Source: Chionoecetes opilio
Lineage: Eukaryota > Arthropoda > Malacostraca > Decapoda > Majidae
Reading direction: 5' to 3'
DNA: 64,000 bases
Assembly: GCA_016584305.1 (NCBI GenBank)
Contig: JACEEZ010007157.1
Span: 213,507-277,506, forward strand
The translations under genes and the position numbers were made by a program. Shown piece by piece: positions 33,575 through 44,614 of this stretch (position 1 is its first letter; the number at the start of each line of letters is the position of its first letter). The notes below the pieces were generated by a model that was not told the origin of the DNA, did no database searches, and saw only the letters and a program-made list of their open reading frames with translations.

Positions 33575-34990
33575 GGGCTGGTGGATGGTTCAATAACATC
33601 ATCCTCTAACATTTTCTTAACCATGCCATCAAGTATAGACCTTTGTGAGTGGGGTAACCTATATGCTGGAATGTAGATAGGTTGTGTATCAGGTAGCAAA
33701 GGAATGTGATGTGTAATAAGCTTTGTCGTACCTAAAGAATCACCTTGTATGGCAATTGTGTCATGATTTGCAGTTAGTACTTGCAATAGTGCTTGCTTTG
33801 ACTCTGGAAAATCCATATCCTCTAAGGAAGGATTAAGTGCATCCTGTACACACTGTGCATGATCAGTGTCAGGGTCTCCAGTTGATAAAGTGGGAACTAC
33901 TGGCAAAAAGTCGCAATCAGACCCACGGCCGTTGGGGTGACTACGAAATCGGCTAAGTACGTTCCTGTGTGCAGCTTTTTGAGTGCACGGAGACTTATTA
34001 TGAATGTACATTTTAGTAATGCCCCTGGCGTTAACACTGCACAAAGCTGATTCCATGAAAAGAGTATTCACTCGTACTGATTCACTCAAACATATTGCTT
34101 CGCATTCATCATTCACACCTGCAAGTTTCAGAGCTACCAAAAGAGATTCGCGACCGTTTAGTGAAACGTCTTCCACTGGACAGGCACGGTGTGTCTCAGA
34201 ATCTTGCGAAGGACAGAGAACAGTAACAGTTTCAGTGTTACTCAGTGAATCTATTACACTGTGAGCTGTCACCTGTGATGGCCGCTCGGGCACGCTAGTA
34301 ATTACATTTACCTTAATTTCAGGAGCTTGCACTATTGCAGAACTAAATGTTAGCACTGGGGAAGGATTTTTGACTTCGGGTATATATGTTCCATAATACC
34401 TAATCCCGTGTAAGTGTGGACAGACCTCAATGCATTCATCTCGCATTGTCGATATACCTATCAGGAGGTCAGCAGGGAATGATAATCCTTGTGAAATATG
34501 GAAACAGATAGGGGTTGCAGGCACGAATTCCTCAAATTTTAAGTGAAGCCATACTTTACCAATGACAGGGAATTTCTTGCTATCCAGACCTGTCAGTCTG
34601 ATTGACGGAGGTTCTAAGAATAAGACAGATTTCGTTTCATTACGTAGTACATTCAGTGTATCTATGTCCATAATATTTGCTCCTGCACCTGTGTCCATAA
34701 AAGCAGTTAATTGCTTGTCTTTGTGAATGACAGGTACAGTGAGAACTTCATATAAAGTAGATGTACCTATAAATACCTCATCTAAGTTATCATCATTTGC
34801 AGTAATGTCACTACGAAGGTATCCTGTAAATGTTTGTTCTGTAGGATGAACTGAAATGAGAGGCTTAACCTTGTCTGGCTTGGGTAAAGGAAAATATTGC
34901 TTTACTATGTTAACTTTTGGCGAACCCTGTATTACATTCTCATTGTGTGCGTCACCATGAGGAACATGTGTAACGTATGGGCGTAGTGTA
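33517..34990 (-). pseudogene. Gypsy protease and RT N-terminus
   Basis: Minus-strand open frame containing a retropepsin-like protease with MDTGAGANIMD (catalytic DTG at the start of the 393-codon stretch from 34698). The frame extends upstream to about 34990 through TFTGYLRSD and LTVPVIHKDKQ. A long linker follows, then the RT entry QPIYIPAYRLPHSQR and MLEDDVIEPSTSPWNFP. It runs out of frame at an A-run near 33550; the downstream frame picks up with IPKKTGDWRP, so a single-base indel separates the two. No gag precedes it. Confidence 0.88.
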
Positions 34991-35051
34991 TTGTGCCTTA
35001 ACCTTCCTCCGTCGGCTTTCTCCCTCTCCTCCTCGTTGTGAGGAGGTATAT

Positions 35052-35641
35052 TGTAGAGACTTAGTTGGGTGAGTTAAATATGTACGTCCAACTTGTACAC
35101 ATTTATTTAGAGTCCAATAATGAGCATAGAATATTTACAACCAATTATGTAGTGATACCAAGCCAGGGAGTGTTTGATGAACGCTTGTGAGGAGCGTCTT
35201 GGTAGCGTGAAGATGCGACTTGTTCTGTCTTGAACACAGCCAGGGAGTGCCAGGGATGAGTTGTTGTAGCGAGTGTGTTCCGAGGCTTTCTCCCTCTCCT
35301 CCCCGTGATTCTGGCTTCTTATCACTTCTTGTTAATCCTATACTTTATGCTGACAACTAGGCATTTGTCCTGTGACATACTTTGAGAGTGCAAGGTGTTC
35401 ATGGGTCTCACGGTGAAACAGAGGAGGAAAGATAAACGTATAATTATATATACATTACATAGATATATAATTATATGTTTATAATGTTTCTAAAAATATT
35501 ATGTTTCTTTTGATGTTAAGTACATGCACATATCCTATATGGAAGTTATAATAAGTGTGACACTTGTGTGATATTAGTTGTAATTCACTAGTAATAGTTA
35601 TGGAAGTTATTATATATGTTAGGAGTAAAAACTGACTGACA
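35052..35641 (-). repeat. LTR of Ty3/Gypsy element (5' LTR on minus strand)
   Basis: A 590-bp partner of 28440-29029 with only scattered differences. It starts (minus strand) at 35641 with TGTCAGTCAG. No convincing primer-binding site lies at its inner edge; the adjacent bases (ggtatat, gaggag) repeat LTR-flanking and LTR-internal motifs instead. Confidence 0.92.
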
Positions 35642-35894
35642 CAGTTTATCTTATTGAGTATCTATCTAAATACTTATTATTCCAATAAATATTCTTCATA
35701 TCTATTAATTTATTTTATTTTCTTTTTACGCGAAAAATGCATCAAAGCCAAAAAAAAAATTCCTCTACACCCCCAACTCCGCACTGCCACCCGCTATAAC
35801 CGCCTCCCACTGTCGCCACAGCATCCCGACATCCTCCAATCGTTATGATAGCATTTTAAAGCACTATTCACGGCTTTACATGTTGCCTGTAACC
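35642..35894. other. AT-rich spacer
   Basis: No feature recognised apart from short T- and A-runs. Confidence 0.4.
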
Positions 35895-36215
35895 CCCTGT
35901 TGGCACGCTAGCCATCACACCATGGAGGCGACAACAGATTCGTAGCCATGGCTACGAATCTGCGGGCCCTGGTTCGAATCCGGTCCAAGGCAAGTCGGCG
36001 ACCAGCCATACCAGCTGTTCTTCTTCCCTTTTGGGGTTGATAGATGGCTACCTGGGGAAACCTGGGGAAGGTAACTGCATGGTAATCCGGATGTCACACT
36101 AGCCCTGTGTCCATGGGTAACGGGTCCTAACTCACCACAGGCTCAAAGGGCTAATGCCACGGAGATGAGCACCGAAGGCCACGCGTAGCATAGCGTATGC
36201 CCCCATCCTTACTTG
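35895..36215 (+). mobile_element. tRNA-derived SINE, family B
   Basis: tRNA-like head containing a B-box match (ggttcgaatcc at 35974) and an imperfect palindrome around gattcgtagccatggctacgaatc, followed by a body shared with 58490-58672: tacctggggaaacctgggga, atgtcacactagccctgtgt, ccaccacaggctcaaag and catagcgtatgccccat. The head does not fold into a complete cloverleaf with paired acceptor arm, so it is not a tRNA gene. Confidence 0.8.
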
Positions 36216-36329
36216 TAACCCCTACATGACCTGCAGCGTCACCATTTTAAAGCATCACACACATAGGGCTAGTGTGGCGCCACCGCCACAAACCCCCAAG
36301 TACTATTTACACCACACTTCAAGACATCA

Positions 36330-36820
36330 CGGCTAGCCTCACCACCGCTCATCACCCCACCACTAGCCTCACCACCGCTCATCACCCCACCACTAGCCTC
36401 ACCACCGCTCATCACCCCACCACTAGCCACACCACCGCTCATCACCCCACCACTAGCCTCACCACCGCTCATCACCCCACCACTAGCCTCACCACCGCTC
36501 ATCACCCCACCACTAACCTCATCACCCCACCACTAGCCTCACCACCGCTCATCACCCCACCACTAGCCTCACCACCGCTCATCACCCCACCACTAGCCTC
36601 ACCACCGCTCATCACCCCACCACTAGCCACACCACCGCTCATCACCCCACCACTAGCCTCACCACCGCTCATCACCCCACCACTAGCCTCACCACCGCTC
36701 ATCACCCCACCACTAACCTCACCACCGCTCATCACCCGACCACTAGCCTCACCACCGCTCATCACCCAACCACTAGCCACACCACCGTTCACCACCCCAC
36801 CACTAACCATACCACACACA
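36330..36820. repeat. minisatellite, 30-bp unit, about 16 copies
   Basis: Repeats of cactagcctcaccaccgctc plus atcacccca in strict 30-bp register, with a few variants (agccac, aacctc). One unit near 36515-36530 is shortened. Because 30 is a multiple of three, long open frames arise on both strands (MSGGEASGGV repeats on the minus strand), but there is no start context, flanking homology or splice signal to suggest translation. The flank to 37000 continues as CAC/ACC-rich low-complexity DNA. Confidence 0.95.
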
Positions 36821-37196
36821 CCACTCTAACATTGTATCTACTACCGTCAATATCCTCAACACTCGTACATCACCCAGCATCGTCACAACCACCACCATCA
36901 ACACGACCTGGACCTATCCCCACCACCACCACTACCACCACCGCCATCGTCGTCGTCTTCTCCTCTACCTCCGTCAACCTGGGTGGCTTCCCAGGACCCC
37001 CAATTACTACATATTAATGCTTCCTGCTGCCCCTTCCTCCTGGGTCCTTGTGTCTCGCCTCTGATTATTTTTGAGAACAATTGATTGGCTTTTTTTTGCC
37101 TGACATGCAGTTGTGTGCGGTCTCAGGTTAGCATTGGTTGTCCTTTGTTTGGTTCTTGTTGTATTGTGTGTTTGGTATTGTTCCGCTGAATACAAG

Positions 37197-37430
37197 ATGG
37201 CAGACTTGAATCCCGCTGCGCCGGCTGTCACGGCAGGGGAGGGGAAGTGGAGAAAATCGTCATTCAGTGCTTGTAAAGTAAAGCAAAGAAAAATAGTAAT
37301 TGCTTCTAGATGCTCTGCAATTGGTTTGGCGTGTGTTTGTTTCCATTCAGTGGAGACGTTTGAGCTGCTCTGTCTATCTGCTGCCTCAACGCTAGTCAAC
37401 GCCCACCCTGGTTGTTCATTAGTGATGTAA
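37197..37430 (+). CDS. short hypothetical open frame
   Basis: A 77-codon frame beginning with ATG in a good Kozak-like context (acaagATGG), reading MADLNPAAPAVTAGEGKWRK. I recognise no domain. It could be the N-terminus of a decayed mobile-element protein or chance. The rest of 37000-37650 shows no feature. Confidence 0.2.
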   Translation: MADLNPAAPAVTAGEGKWRKSSFSACKVKQRKIVIASRCSAIGLACVCFHSVETFELLCLSAASTLVNAHPGCSLVM

Positions 37431-37654
37431 TTGTCTGTGGCGTCATTATTCCATTCAGTTTTGGTCTGTTGGTTTATATATAATTTTCTTTGAATGATGA
37501 TCGGAATTAATTATAGATATGTCGCTGTTCCTGACACGCAGCATCAGCCACCCACGCGGCGGTGTGTGCAGACAGAGAGGCTCCATGGAGAACCTGTGTT
37601 TGGGACACAACATTATATAAGATATTTTCAGATGATCTTAGTTTATAGTAACTT

Positions 37655-37655
<1 letters not shown>

Positions 37656-37720
<65 letters not shown>

Positions 37721-37732
37721 GTGTGTGTGTGT
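37656..37732. repeat. (GT)n microsatellite
   Basis: A pure GT array ending directly at the head of a SINE. Confidence 0.97.
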
Positions 37733-37734
37733 TT

Positions 37735-37960
37735 GGGACCTCCGTAGTGTAGTGGTTAGCACGCTCGGCTTACAACCGAGAAGTCCCGGGTTCGATCCCC
37801 GGGCGGAGCGAAAGATAGATGGGTGGTCTTTCTTAAATCCCTAGCCTCTGTCCACCCAGCAGTGAATGGGTACCGGGTGCCAGCCGGGGGTTTGTAACCC
37901 CCCGCCCGGGGTGGTGGCTTCGGCCAACACTAATATGCAGCAGCGGTAGATCACTATGGC
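37735..37960 (+). mobile_element. tRNA-Val-like SINE, family C
   Basis: The head resembles a tRNA-Val: ctccgtagtgtagtggttag (A box), an anticodon arm ctcgg/ccgag with loop cttacaa (anticodon TAC), and gggttcgatcccc (B box). Only the inner five acceptor pairs are present, so a functional tRNA is unlikely. The body (ctgtccacccagcagtgaat, taccgggtgccagccgg) is shared with 57755-57965. The tail is A-rich (acaaaacaaacaag), followed by another (GT)n array at 38005-38041. Confidence 0.85.
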
Positions 37961-38059
37961 TCTGAGGCATTATCCTCTAAACAAAACAAACAAGAGAAAC
38001 AAGAGTGTGTGTGTGTGTGTGTGTGTATGTGTGTGTGTGTGCATAGGAGCAATGGGTTG

Positions 38060-38395
38060 CGGAAGTTGTGGAACCCTTCTTTTAAAGAGACCCTAAGTAA
38101 AGCTATCCTTCCATTCTTCTGGACCTTTCTCCTCCTTCATAATCTTTTCAAAAACTCAGTTTCAGTTAGTTTTCTGATACCTGTCCTTCATGCTAGTTTC
38201 AGCATATCACTGCTTACACCTGATTGACCTGATATCTTACCATCTTTCATCCCTTTCAATACTCTTACTGCCTCTTTTTCTATTATATTTTCCACGATTT
38301 CAACCTCCTCCAGCTCATTGTTATTTCCTACATTCAGCAGTCTCTCAAAATATTCTCTCCACCTATCTCTTTTGCCTTTTTTTTTTTTGGTTATA
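38060..38395 (-). pseudogene. LINE fragment upstream of RT
   Basis: Minus strand reads RWREYFERLLNVGNNNELEE and then VLKGMKDGKISGQSGVSSDM, the conserved linker just before the reverse transcriptase fingers in CR1/I-like LINEs. A stop follows soon after. Too short to name the family. Confidence 0.7.
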
Positions 38396-39058
38396 TTTCC
38401 TGTGTAATGCTGCCTTTACCGGGAAAAGATGAATGGTTTTCTCAATCTTTTCCTCAATTTGCTGAGCCAGTTTTTCACTCTACAATGACTGAAGACTTGT
38501 TGATATGGTAAATAAAACGGAGACGTGGGGTGAAAACTTTTACTACACGTTTTTGAAAATTAACACTTCAATATCAACATGATAATCTTGACAATTAGAA
38601 CCATAACTTGGCATAACTAATGCTATGGGCGGCGGCATTCATCGTCAGCCTCCTTCTCGAACACTTCCCTCAGACAAATTAAATCTTAGCACGCCTAAAA
38701 AGACTTTTAAAGCCACTAATACCTTTGTAAAATGCGATCCTAACACACTACACAACAGTTATCGCGGCCTTCGAAGTCTTGTGATCTGGTCCAAGACGGA
38801 CGACGATCCTTGATCGGTTAATTTTTTTTTTTTTCGGTGGTAATTTTTTCGATAGCTTGAGAACCTTGGGCGTGGGGTCCAAATCGGTGGACCAGTCCCC
38901 ATGGATTTGGCTCGGCGGTACTGCATATGACCTTGTTGTGGACCGAATGAATGGATCCCTCCCATCTCATTGGCAGCATCTTTTTGCACTGGCCGGGGAG
39001 TGGCTTGTGACGGGTATGTGCCCAGCACCACAGCCTTTCGGGAGAAAAATTGTATGAG
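38396..39058. other. unassigned spacer with an oligo(T)-headed repeat-like block
   Basis: A T-run at 38821-38833 is followed by about 225 bp of balanced sequence up to 39055 that looks like a SINE-type unit on the minus strand, but no A/B boxes or second copy were found in this window. Nothing else was recognised. Confidence 0.3.
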
Positions 39059-39061
39059 TAA

Positions 39062-39865
39062 GGCTGCGCACACGCCAAACGAGTCAAGTTGCGTCGGCAT
39101 GAGTCATGTGACTATTCTTTTAGAATCAACACCGTTCACACCGACTGAATCAAAATGAGTCAATCATTAGTTTATCAGTAGTTTAGGGGAGGTGGTGGCC
39201 AAGTGGTTAGCGTCTGGAAGTAGCAAGCTAGGTGTACCGAGTTCGAATTCCGCCAGGTGGAGGTGCCAAAATCTTTCGGCAATCGTTGAGTGGTCTGAGA
39301 ACACCCACAGGTTGCCCATTAATTCTACTTTCGACGGCGACTGCATCGGAGGACACAGGGGGCGGCATGAACCTCTAATCACAGGCGCCACTATACAAAA
39401 GATCCTGCCTGCGCCTCCACGGGTGAGGGCCAAGCATCACAGCCCTCAAGTGGCCTACCATCCTAGTCCTGAAGGTCACTGCCTACAGGCGCTATCGGCC
39501 GAGGTGTAAAAAGAAAAAAAAGTTGTAACCCAGGCTAATTTTAAAGGGTGTGGACGATTGTTGATGCTATGAGCTCTTAGAGAAGAACAGGTAAAATATC
39601 CTTGTTTAGGTGAAAAATGAGAGAGATGAAGTTAACTCTCAAACAAAACTCATTAGGACGTCCACTTGCATGATGCAGCAGATATCTATTTCTTAAAAGT
39701 AATCCGTACTCTACATCCTCGGGAGCATGGTTTCAGTTTTCCTTAAAGAAGACTTTCCTGGTGGGAACTTATTCTGAGAAAATACATTGGAGTCAATGTG
39801 TGCTAGAATGGCGATTCAAGAATCTTCACTTGACGCGACTTGACTCGTTTGATGTTTACGCAGCC
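39062..39865. mobile_element. PIF/Harbinger-like MITE with TAA target duplication
   Basis: Ends are inverted repeats of about 35 bp (left GGCTGCGCACACGCC...AACGAGTCAAGT; right reads the complement with a few differences). TAA flanks both sides (39059-39061 and 39866-39868), the typical Harbinger target duplication. Length without the SINE nested at 39185-39522 is about 465 bp. No transposase frame is present. Confidence 0.85.
39185..39522 (+). mobile_element. tRNA-derived SINE, family A, full-length
   Basis: Head with A-box-like tggccaagtggttagc and B-box-like gagttcgaattcc, body as in 8433-8785 (minus) and 55648-55890, end ggcgctatcggccgaggtgt then an A-rich tail. Nested within the Harbinger-like MITE. 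Confidence 0.88.
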
Positions 39866-39868
39866 TAA

Positions 39869-40059
39869 TAGTACTAGTGGAATGAACAGAAATACCACAT
39901 AGTTATAATTATATGGTTGAAATACAGGAGATGTGAGTGTGCATAAATTGATACATGCAATTAAGATACACACAGAATTAACCCACGAAAGAATTAAAAA
40001 GTGCCGAGCAAAAGACAAGATTAACTGAATTAAATAAGACACGTCGAGGACGAGTGTAT
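39869..40059 (-). other. start of intron of the minus-strand host gene
   Basis: Sequence immediately downstream (minus strand) of the 5' splice site at 40064-40060. No exon was recognised here; the MITE begins at 39868, so a second exon must lie further on or outside this window. Confidence 0.4.
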
Positions 40060-40064
40060 CTTAC

Positions 40065-40106
40065 CAGCAGCATCACCACCAGGAAGGATGCGAACTGCGG
40101 CTTCAT
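40065..40106 (-). CDS. first coding exon of a secreted protein gene
   Basis: On the minus strand, ATG at 40106-40104 starts 14 codons reading MKPQFASFLVVMLL and stops at a perfect 5' splice site (CTG|GTAAGA, GT at 40064-40063). The lysine followed by a hydrophobic run is the start of a signal peptide, and an intron inside the signal peptide is a common architecture of arthropod cuticle-protein and small secreted (for example antimicrobial) peptide genes. A TATA box lies 36 bp upstream and an initiator motif at the right spacing, so the 5' untranslated region is only about 10-15 nt. The remaining exons were not found, so the mature product is unknown. This is the only credible host protein-coding exon I see in the window. 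Confidence 0.7.
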
Positions 40107-40111
40107 GGTTG

Positions 40112-40149
40112 CGTTCTGATGCTTCTTGAGTCCTGGCGCATCTTTTATA
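40112..40149 (-). promoter_or_regulatory. core promoter: TATA box and initiator
   Basis: Minus strand TATAAAAG at 40149-40142. An arthropod-type initiator (TCAG) begins 31 bases downstream of the first T (about 40118), exactly the spacing of a focused TATA/Inr promoter. The ATG follows at 40106. The combination of three correctly spaced signals is unlikely by chance. Confidence 0.7.
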
Positions 40150-40159
40150 CCACACAAAC

Positions 40160-41756
<1,597 letters not shown>

Positions 41757-41758
<2 letters not shown>

Positions 41759-43240
41759 GAGTAGACATCCTCAGCGACACTACGAAGTTCACAAAGATCA
41801 ATAAAGACCCCACGGAAGCACTCAAGTTAAAAATCAACAAATTGATAACTAAGAACAATTCTGCCAGCACCACCATTAAATTTGGAAAGCTCTCTGGTGA
41901 ATACGGCATGTGTTACTGCTACGGCAATATCAAGACACACAAGCCAGGCAATAAACGTCGTCCTATAATATCCCAAATACCGACGCCGACGTACCATCTC
42001 GCAAAGAAGCTGTGTGCTATTTTGACTCCATACACACCCAATGCCTACAGCCTTCAATCAGCATCAGAGTTTCTCGACATACTCAAGACCCACAACGCCG
42101 TGGTGCAATCACTTCGCTTGATGTCGAGTCCCTCTTCACCAACGTAGCCGTTGACCGTACAATCAACTATATCATCGACCAGTTGTATAACAATGACTCC
42201 ATCCCCCCGCTTGACGTCCCGGAGTATTGCTGGCAAACTTCTTCATGGGCTGCGTAGAAGAAGAAGTATTCAAGAAAATAAGCAAGCCCGACATATATTG
42301 CCGCTACATCGATGACATCTTTATCAAAACGAAAAGTCACTGCAAAGCAAAACAGCTGAAGTTCTGCCTACAAGATACTTCAGGCCTCACCTTCACCATA
42401 GAAAGCAGCTCAGACAAATCAATGCCGTTCTTGGACGTCCTTGTAACGCAGAAAGAAGAATCATTCATCACAAACGTCTACGTGAAGCCAACGAACACCG
42501 GACACTGCCTCAACGGAAAAAGCGAATGCCCGCAGAAATATAAAGACTCCACAATCGGTGCTTATATCAGAAGAGCTCTCACACACTGTAGTACATGGCA
42601 ACTTGTGCACAAAGAAATCGAGCGATCCACTCAAGTCCTCATCAACAACGGCTTCAGCGAGAGAGACATCAACCGTCAGACTAAGAAAATCATGGAGAAC
42701 TGGTGCAACCCTAAAGCCACAAAAAAGAGCCAGGACATAACTATTTTCTACCGGGCTTTCTTCTCCACCGCTTACCAGAAAGAAGAAAGAATAATATCAC
42801 AAATCGTCAACCGTAATGTGAAACCTGCAGACCCAGAGAGGAGAATAAAACTACAAATTTATTACAAAAACAAGAACACCAGCAACCTCCTTCTCCGTAA
42901 AAGCCCAAGCCAGACGAAGGAGACAAACCAAAAGTCCCATGTCGTATATAGGATCAATTGCAAAAGAGAAAACTGTGAAGTCCTCCCCTCATCCTACATC
43001 GGCACGATAACAACGGAGCTGTCTCGACGTCTTACCTGCCACCTAACTTCCGGAGCCCCAAAAAGTCACCTATTAGAAAAACATGGCATCATCATCACAC
43101 ATTTTTTTTTTGAAGAAAATACAGAATTGGTCGACATGTGTGCAGATGTGCGGCGACTTCCAATTCTAGAAGCACTGTACATAAAAGACATCAATCCCAA
43201 GCTTAACGTACAGGCAAACGACCTACAAGCTCTACCAAGC
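41757..43240 (+). pseudogene. Penelope-like element: RT and GIY-YIG, interrupted
   Basis: RT N-terminus: ILSDTTKFTKI at 41765, then GNIKTHKPGNKRRPIISQIP. A frameshift near 42104 leads to GAITSLDVESLFTNVAVD (first catalytic aspartate). At about 42222 the protein jumps from DVPE to LLANFFMGCVEEEVF; roughly 45 residues usual for the family are missing. The frame then stays open with YCRYIDDIF (catalytic YIDD), FLDVLV, and the GIY-YIG endonuclease (VVYRINC, SSYIGTITTELSRRL). At 43240 it is cut by the poly(A) end of a Jockey-like LINE inserted on the opposite strand. The last 56 codons are found at 53713-53880. Confidence 0.9.
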
Positions 43241-43639
43241 TTCTTTTTTTTCTTTTTTTTATAGGAAAGTTAGAGGGGAGAGAGAGTGGAAAGGAAAGCA
43301 GATGGAAAATGTGAAAGACAGTAGAAGTAGATAGTTGGTGGGCAGTCCGCCTTGCTGTGTCTTGTGATGTATGTTATAAGTTTTTGGGCATTGTGTTTTT
43401 TAATAGATGCTTGCATGTATTTCATGTGTATATCTAGCTAATCATGTTTAGTTTTTAATGATATTGTGGTTCTGGTATAGTTTCCATTGTTATTAGTGTA
43501 CTAGGGAAGTTCATATTGTATTTTCTGATATTTTCTTGTCTTTGTTTTAGTGTTATTAGTAAAGGATTCTCTTCATCTTCAAGTTTCTTCCATATGTTTT
43601 CGGCTCTTTTGTAGAGTCTTATGTTAATCGGTTCTGTTT

Positions 43640-44612
43640 ATGTTAAGTCATGTATTTCTTGTGTGTTGAGTGTGTATGGGTATCTCTGTTCTGTAGCGAA
43701 TCTGAGGGCTTTGTTTTGTGTTATTTGTAGTTTGCTAATTTGTGTTTTGCTCATTGATAATGTTGGGATAGGTGGGTAGTCCAAGATTGGTAGGACCAGT
43801 ACTGTGACTAGATGTGTTTTAATTCTGATAGGCATACTTCTAAATCGGAATAGTCGTGTTAGAGCTCCAAAGGCCTTTTGTTGTCTGTCTTTTATGTGTT
43901 GTATATCCTCTGTTGTTAATTGTAAGACCGAGTGTTTTGCCTTTCATTTGGGTGTCAAACATTTCTTCCTCGATGAGTACTTCTTCTTCGGCCATTGCTC
44001 TCAGTCTTATAACTATGAATTTTGTTGTATTTGTTTCTATTTTCCATTGTCGTTCATATTTGTTTATGCGGTTGACTTCTCTCGCTATTATTCGGTTGAG
44101 CATTTCCTTTGATTTACCCGGGTAGTGTATTATTTGAGTGATGTCGTCTGCGTATGATATGTTTGTGCCCTGTATTGGGTCTGGTATGTCTCTGGTGTAT
44201 GTGATGAATAGCGTCGGAGATAATACACTACCCTGGGGCACGCTGCAGCGTAGTTTAATACGGCCACCTAAGTATGTGCCTATTTTAATTTTTGCCTCTC
44301 GGTCATCTAAAAAATCACAGAGTAGTTTTTCTAGTATTGTTGGGAGTTGTAATTGGAGTATTTTGTATTTTAGGCCAAGGTGCCAAACTTTGTCAAGTGC
44401 TTTTGTGATATCTCGTAGTACTGAGTGACATTGTCCATTGTCTGCTTTGTTTTGAGCTATCTGTTCTGTTATAAGTGCAATGGCTTCGGTGTTCCTCTCC
44501 CTTAGCTAAACCCGTATGGTGCTTATTATATAAGTTATTGTCATTGAGGTGTTGTCGTAGTCTTTTGTTTATAATGCGTTCGAAAATTTATCCAGGTACT
44601 TCAAATAATGAG
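43640..44612 (-). pseudogene. LINE ORF2 part 3: reverse transcriptase core and C-terminus
   Basis: Continues from SLFEVPG (just after NYRPI at 46894): in-frame TAA, then IFERIINKRLRQHLND, a frameshift near 44500, VLRDITKALDKVWH (first catalytic aspartate), CSVPQGSVLSPTLF, ISYADDITQII (catalytic YADD). A further frameshift near 43885 leads to FGALTRLFRF, VTVLVLPILDYPP and LQITQNKALRF, the C-terminal region of Jockey-like polymerases. Three lesions make it inactive. Confidence 0.88.
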
Positions 44613-44614
44613 AT

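Larger units (their letters stand above)
28440..35641 (-). mobile_element. Ty3/Gypsy LTR retrotransposon lacking gag
   Basis: Two 590-bp LTRs flank a minus-strand protease/RT/RNase H/integrase region. Nothing resembling gag lies between the upstream LTR and the protease: coding homology begins within about 60-70 bp of the LTR, and those bases partly repeat an LTR-internal motif (ggctttctccctctcctcc). No target duplication was found (flanks cagtt and tatat differ). Pol carries a frameshift near 33550 and stops near its end. The element is therefore non-autonomous, although its LTRs are young. Confidence 0.9.

Noticed and set aside
35965..35995. A tRNA-like B box as a true tRNA gene, also 58868-58885 and 39238-39250
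   Set aside because: No complete cloverleaf; each belongs to a SINE head.
37007..37399. 130-codon minus-strand frame as the second exon of the 40.1-kb host gene
   Set aside because: Composition is not that of a small secreted protein, and no acceptor site in phase with the first exon was evident.
37740..37812. A tRNA-Val (TAC) gene
   Set aside because: A and B boxes and anticodon arm are good, but only five acceptor pairs form and the sequence continues into a SINE body shared with 57755-57965.
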